The notes under the pieces were generated by a model that worked only from the letters and a program-made list of their open reading frames with translations, made no database searches and had not been told where the DNA came from. A stretch of 64,000 nucleotides of DNA. Origin: Gammaproteobacteria bacterium. Its GTDB lineage: Bacteria; Pseudomonadota; Gammaproteobacteria; Steroidobacterales; Rariloculaceae. The position numbers and the translations under genes are program-made. The stretch spans positions 62,001 through 126,000 of the forward strand of contig JAJDWR010000084.1 of NCBI GenBank assembly GCA_022825505.1. Direction: 5' to 3'. How positions within the stretch are numbered: the stretch's first letter is position 1; every line of letters starts with the position of its first letter. Of this stretch, positions 60,429-64,000 are shown in pieces.

Positions 60429-61637
60429 ATGCTGTTAGGCGAGATTCTGAGAGTTGCCCTGCAGTCCATCCGGGCCAATATCATTCGCTCGTGCCTGACC
60501 ATGCTGGGCATCATCATCGGCGTGGCCGCAGTCATCACCATGCTGGCCGCGGGCTCCGGAGCCCAGCAGCAGATCGAGGAGCAGATCGATGCGCTGGGCG
60601 CCAACGTACTCAACATCACCGCCGAAACCTGGTTCCTGCGCGGTGTCGCCCGCGACGCGCTGACGCTGGAAGTCGAGGATGTCTGGGCGCTGCGGGAACA
60701 CGCTCAGCATCTCGACGCCGTCGTTCCGACGCTGGAGGATCGCGGCCAGATTACCTACGACGGCCGAAATTCGAACACCCGGCTGGTCGGCACCACGGCC
60801 GACTTCGCCGATATCTTCAACTACGGCGTGCGCTACGGCCGCATGTTTACCGAAGCCGAAGATCAGGCGCGCCAGCGCGTCGCCGTGGCCGGAGCGTCGA
60901 TTCCGCAGTATCTGGATATCGACAACCCGGCGGACCTGCTGGGCGAGCGGGTCTTCGTGCGCGGCATTCCATTTACCGTGGTCGGCATCTTTGAAGAAAT
61001 CGGCGGGGACTGGAACAGTCCGGATCAGAATTTCTTTCTGCCGGTCCGAACCGCCGAGACTCGGGTGTTCGGCTCGGAAGACCTGGAGGACATCAGCGTT
61101 CGCGTTGTGCCCGACGTGTCTCTGGAGACTGCCATGGTGGATGTGGAGCGCGTGCTTCGCGCCGAACACAGGATCCTTCCCGGCATGCCCAACGACTTCG
61201 CGATATACGACCGCAAGCAGTTCCTGGAAACCCGCGAGGAGGCTCAGCAGACTTTCACCATGCTGCTCGCGAGCATTGCCGGCGTGAGTCTGCTGGTGGG
61301 CGGGATCGGCATCATGAACATCATGCTGGTCTCCGTCACCGAGCGTACGCGGGAAATCGGCGTTCGCATGGCGTTGGGCGCGACGCGTTTCAACATCATG
61401 ACGCAGTTCCTGATCGAAGCCGTCGCGCTGTGCCTTCTCGGCGGCGCGCTGGGCGTGGCGGCCGGTGCGGGCATGGCGGTGCTGATGTCGCGTACGGCCG
61501 GGTGGGCCGTCCATGTTTCCCCGGAATCGATCCTGCTGGCAGTGGCTTTCAGCCTCGGCGTAGGACTCTTCTTCGGGCTGTTGCCTGCGCGCCGCGCGGC
61601 GGCGCTGGATCCGATCGAAGCGCTGAGATACGAGTAA
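60429..61637 (+). CDS. MacB/FtsX-type ABC transporter permease
   Basis: 402 residues, ATG at 60429 with a GGGGGAG just upstream. A first helix (SCLTMLGIIIGVAAVITMLA) is followed by a MacB periplasmic domain (residues about 50-270) and three C-terminal helices (ASIAGVSLLVGGIGIMNIML, RMALGATRFNIMTQFLIEAV, SILLAVAFSLGVGLFFGLLP). Such permeases export peptides or lipoproteins with a separate or fused ATPase. No ATP-binding gene is adjacent, which is unusual. Confidence 0.88.
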   Translation: MLLGEILRVALQSIRANIIRSCLTMLGIIIGVAAVITMLAAGSGAQQQIEEQIDALGANVLNITAETWFLRGVARDALTLEVEDVWALREHAQHLDAVVPTLEDRGQITYDGRNSNTRLVGTTADFADIFNYGVRYGRMFTEAEDQARQRVAVAGASIPQYLDIDNPADLLGERVFVRGIPFTVVGIFEEIGGDWNSPDQNFFLPVRTAETRVFGSEDLEDISVRVVPDVSLETAMVDVERVLRAEHRILPGMPNDFAIYDRKQFLETREEAQQTFTMLLASIAGVSLLVGGIGIMNIMLVSVTERTREIGVRMALGATRFNIMTQFLIEAVALCLLGGALGVAAGAGMAVLMSRTAGWAVHVSPESILLAVAFSLGVGLFFGLLPARRAAALDPIEALRYE

Positions 61638-61697
61638 TCTCGCCCTGAGGCTGTGGTGTAAACTACGTTTCCGCTTCGAATCCGGAAAGAGAAACCG

Positions 61698-62342
61698 ATG
61701 ACAGAGACCACCCCCACCTCCGAAGCGCGCCCTGCCTCCGGCAAGCGCCTCCTGATCAGCGTAGTCGCCGCGGCGGCAGCCGGCATTCTCCTGGTTTTTG
61801 CGGTAATCATGCCCGCGGAATACGGTATCGATCCGCTCGGTACCGGCGGTCTGATGGGCCTCGATACGATGACCGCAGAACCCACCCGCACGATCGAGGT
61901 CACCGATGTCATCGGCGGCAACGAAACCGTGTCGGAAGTGGAAATCCCCGACTACGGCGACCCGGTGCCCCTGCCCAATCCGGCGGTTCACCAGGATGAG
62001 GCCGAGCTCCGGCGCACCATGACGATGGAGGTGCCCATCGGCCCCTTCGAAGAGACGGAGATCAAGACCGTTCTCGGCGAGGCCAAGGTCATTCTCTATT
62101 CCTGGAGCGTCGACCGGGGCGACATCTATTCGGACTTTCACGGCCACGCGCCGGAGTTCGGGCCCGACTTCTTCGTGCGCTACGAGGAACACCAGGAAGG
62201 CTCGGGCAACGACGGGTCCCTGGTGGCGCCCTTCGGCGGCGAGCACGGCTGGTACTGGTTGAACTACAACGAATACCCGGTCGTCGTGACGTTGACGGTG
62301 GAGGGGTATTTCGACGACATCATCGACTACGGAATTTTCTAG
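61698..62342 (+). CDS. Membrane-anchored hypothetical protein
   Basis: 214 residues with one N-terminal helix (LLISVVAAAAAGILLVFAVI) and a periplasmic remainder. The C-terminal half (TEIKTVLGEAKVILYSWSVD, EHGWYWLNYNEYPVVVTLTV, GYFDDIIDYGIF) resembles the short family annotated as transmembrane anchor protein, of unknown role. It follows the MacB-like permease by 60 bp and may be its transcriptional partner. Confidence 0.75.
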   Translation: MTETTPTSEARPASGKRLLISVVAAAAAGILLVFAVIMPAEYGIDPLGTGGLMGLDTMTAEPTRTIEVTDVIGGNETVSEVEIPDYGDPVPLPNPAVHQDEAELRRTMTMEVPIGPFEETEIKTVLGEAKVILYSWSVDRGDIYSDFHGHAPEFGPDFFVRYEEHQEGSGNDGSLVAPFGGEHGWYWLNYNEYPVVVTLTVEGYFDDIIDYGIF

Positions 62343-62399
62343 AAGCGGGCCGTGCAAGAGCCCGGGGAGCCGCGCCGGATCAGCGCCTGAACTGCCGGA

Positions 62400-62609
62400 A
62401 TGTCACAACAACGAAATCCCCGTTACTGGGCATCGCACTGGTACACGACCAAGTTCGCGAGAAAACCCATGCCGGCGGGATGGTACTGGCACGATCAGCA
62501 CTACACGTGGAGCGGCCCCTACGACACCGAAGAGCAGGCCCGCAAGGACCTGGATGCCTACGAGAAGAGCCGCGAAACGCCGGTCCTGAGTTCCTTCCTG
62601 AATTACTGA
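62400..62609 (+). CDS. Small hypothetical protein
   Basis: 69 residues from the ATG at 62400. Rich in aromatic residues (RYWASHWYTTKFARKPMPAG, WYWHDQHYTWSGPYDTEEQA), without signal or membrane segment. The compact aromatic pattern suggests a real small folded protein, but I do not recognise it. It ends 11 bp before the convergent MFS gene. Confidence 0.6.
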   Translation: MSQQRNPRYWASHWYTTKFARKPMPAGWYWHDQHYTWSGPYDTEEQARKDLDAYEKSRETPVLSSFLNY

Positions 62610-62620
62610 CCGCAACGCTG

Positions 62621-63823
62621 TCAATTCATGTTCTTCTCGCGTTCGCGGGGTATTCGCGAGGTTTCGGGTACGAGGAACAGCAGCACCAGGCCACCGAGGA
62701 TGCCCAGGGCGCCGGCAAACAGGCTGGCGGCCGCCAAGCTGAATATCTCCACCAGCACTCCTGACAGCAAGGGTCCGCCGACCCAGCCGACGTCGCCGAT
62801 CAGCCTCCATACCCCGAGGAACTGGCCCCGTTGGCCGGGGGGCGAGAGATCCATGCCGATGATCATCACCAGGCCGGTGCTCAGGCCGTTGCCGACTCCC
62901 AGCATCAGCGCGGCCGCCAGCAGCGTCCAGAAACCCTGTGCGAACGGCAGCATGGCCAGGCCGATGACGAAGCCCGCGACGCTCGGCACGCCGGTCCATT
63001 TGCGGCCCCAGCGGTCCATGGCGATGCCGACGGGGTAGGAGAGCGATACATCCACCGCCGCGGCCAGCGAGTAGATCAACCCTATGGTGGCGGGATCGAG
63101 GCCCACAAGCACGCCGAACAACGGAACCAGAAGTTGCCGGGTGGCGCGCATGATCTGGAAAACGATCGCGACCGTTCCCGCGGTGGCGAACATGCTCCGG
63201 TTGTCCGCAAGAATTCGGCCGATGGTCCGCAGGTGCCCGGATCTTGCCGGCGAGTCGGGCCGGACGTCGGCCGTATAGACGAAGGAAATCAGAAAGGCGA
63301 CGATGCAGAGGGAGGCGGCGCCCAGGTAGGCGGGCGCATAACCAAGGGATTCGGCGACAATCCCGCCCGCCAGGGGGCCCGCCAACGCGCCCAGCCGCTG
63401 GATACCCGCGTTCACGGCGGTGGCCTGACCGCGTAGTTCCGGCGGGCAGCTATGGGTGATGTAGGTCAGCCAGCCCAGGAACCAGGCCGCATGTCCAGCG
63501 CCCAGGGGAACCGCCAGCAGGGCGATTTGCCATGGCTCGGTGGCGGCAGCCATGCCCAACATGGATGTGGCCAGCAACACGAATCCGCCGAGCAACACCG
63601 ACTTGTCGCCGAACCGCCCTACCAGCAGTCCGGCCGGCACGTCGAAGATGAGGACCCCGACGCCCCTGAGCGCCATCACCAGAGCGGCGAAGGCGGCGCT
63701 GCCGCTGACCTGCAGCGCGTACAGCGGCAGCAGCAGGAGCATCGCCTGGCTGGCCACCGCCGTGAACGCCGACGGCAGATATACCGGGATCAGCAGCCGG
63801 TCATGTGGAGCGGGCAAACCCAA
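62621..63823 (-). CDS. Major facilitator superfamily transporter
   Basis: 400 residues from a TTG at 63823; the TTG at 63817 is also possible. Twelve membrane helices with MFS loop motifs: GLLVGRFGDKSVLLGGFVLL between helices 2 and 3 and YPVGIAMDRWGRKWTGVPSV between 8 and 9. ELRGQATAVNAGIQRLGALA resembles drug- or metabolite-efflux members. Substrate unknown. Confidence 0.85.
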   Translation of the reverse strand: MGLPAPHDRLLIPVYLPSAFTAVASQAMLLLLPLYALQVSGSAAFAALVMALRGVGVLIFDVPAGLLVGRFGDKSVLLGGFVLLATSMLGMAAATEPWQIALLAVPLGAGHAAWFLGWLTYITHSCPPELRGQATAVNAGIQRLGALAGPLAGGIVAESLGYAPAYLGAASLCIVAFLISFVYTADVRPDSPARSGHLRTIGRILADNRSMFATAGTVAIVFQIMRATRQLLVPLFGVLVGLDPATIGLIYSLAAAVDVSLSYPVGIAMDRWGRKWTGVPSVAGFVIGLAMLPFAQGFWTLLAAALMLGVGNGLSTGLVMIIGMDLSPPGQRGQFLGVWRLIGDVGWVGGPLLSGVLVEIFSLAAASLFAGALGILGGLVLLFLVPETSRIPREREKNMN

Positions 63824-63944
63824 GGCGGGTATTCAGTCAGAAGGTTTCACATTGGTCCCGATGCGCTGACGCACAGGAACAACCGGGAACAAATGGGTTG
63901 CGTTGCCGTTCCATGCAAGACCGTCCGACGCGCAGCGTCACGTT

Positions 63945-64000
63945 CTATTGGAGTACCGCGATGATGGAGCCGGCGACATAGTCCATGTTGGACCGATTGA
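63945..64000 (-). CDS. Possible C-terminal end of a gene continuing beyond the window
   Basis: A minus-strand frame enters from the window edge and ends at a TAG at 63945, encoding NRSNMDYVAGSIIAVLQ. The sequence is compatible with a protein C-terminus but is too short to identify. The 63824-63944 stretch before the MFS start shows no gene. Confidence 0.25.
   Translation of the reverse strand, partial: NRSNMDYVAGSIIAVLQ

Noticed and set aside
60435..62357. 640-codon minus-strand open frame over the MacB-like permease
   Set aside because: Antisense shadow; the plus-strand genes have membrane helices, start sites and family motifs.

Overview
The window is GC-rich, densely coded chromosomal DNA with genes on both strands and many overlapping or abutting start/stop codons. 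The gene content (GlnS, UbiX, TesB, XerD, a TIGR02444-type protein, an MsrQ-like protein, Cfa, OtsAB, three DUF6152-type exported proteins) suggests a free-living aerobic gammaproteobacterium, probably from an uncultured environmental lineage. That placement is inferred from gene families; no rRNA gene is present to confirm it. I saw no rRNA, tRNA or CRISPR array.

Layout. 1-8.4 kb is mostly housekeeping: the end of a DUF6152 protein, a sulfotransferase, xerD, plsC with acetoacetyl-CoA synthetase, an AAA/DUF4143 ATPase, gpmA and a gamma carbonic anhydrase. 8.4-12.2 kb (minus strand) holds a DUF6152 protein, tesB, a 3-hydroxyisobutyrate-dehydrogenase-like enzyme and a pnuC/phosphotransferase salvage pair. 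Molybdenum cofactor genes are scattered through the window: moaB (12.3 kb), a mocA-like gene (14.5 kb), moaA-moaC-moaD-moaE (16.0-18.3 kb), moeA (26 kb), xdhC (30.5 kb) and modBC (52.4-54.3 kb). Together they would import molybdate, build molybdopterin and mature a molybdenum hydroxylase, although no molybdoenzyme structural gene lies here. Also present are cfa, glnS, a TRAP solute-binding lipoprotein, a MATE pump, a TPR/TonB-C pair, an esterase and an unusual cyclic-nucleotide-domain/acyltransferase fusion. 32.3-36.4 kb is a trehalose operon (otsB, GH15, otsA).

36.4-47.9 kb looks like an accessory island. It opens with a 3' remnant of a DNA-3-methyladenine glycosylase gene (tag) and an 11-bp tandem repeat. 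It then carries an AlbA_2/Schlafen-type ATP-binding protein, a broken small membrane ORF and a YbjQ-type protein. Its centrepiece is a four-gene, fully coupled minus-strand operon: a DrmA-like SF2 helicase, a DrmB-like DUF1998 protein, a compact UvrD-like SF1 helicase and an unrecognised 547-residue protein. This is DISARM-like at its core but lacks the methylase and phospholipase-D partner, so it is the best candidate for an undescribed defence system. A vapBC module closes the island. After folE and ubiX, a second conflict-type operon (49.5-52.2 kb) joins a putative toxin, an MqsA-like zinc-finger/HTH antitoxin and a KGGVGR-variant ATPase with a repeat-rich C-terminal half.

54-64 kb holds another DUF6152 protein, a TRAP permease pair, an amidohydrolase, an aldehyde dehydrogenase, a MacB-like permease without its ATPase, two small hypothetical proteins and an MFS transporter. 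Two copies of a roughly 145-bp palindromic element (48.7 and 58.6 kb) share a core about 90% identical by eye but have different, independently self-complementary outer arms.
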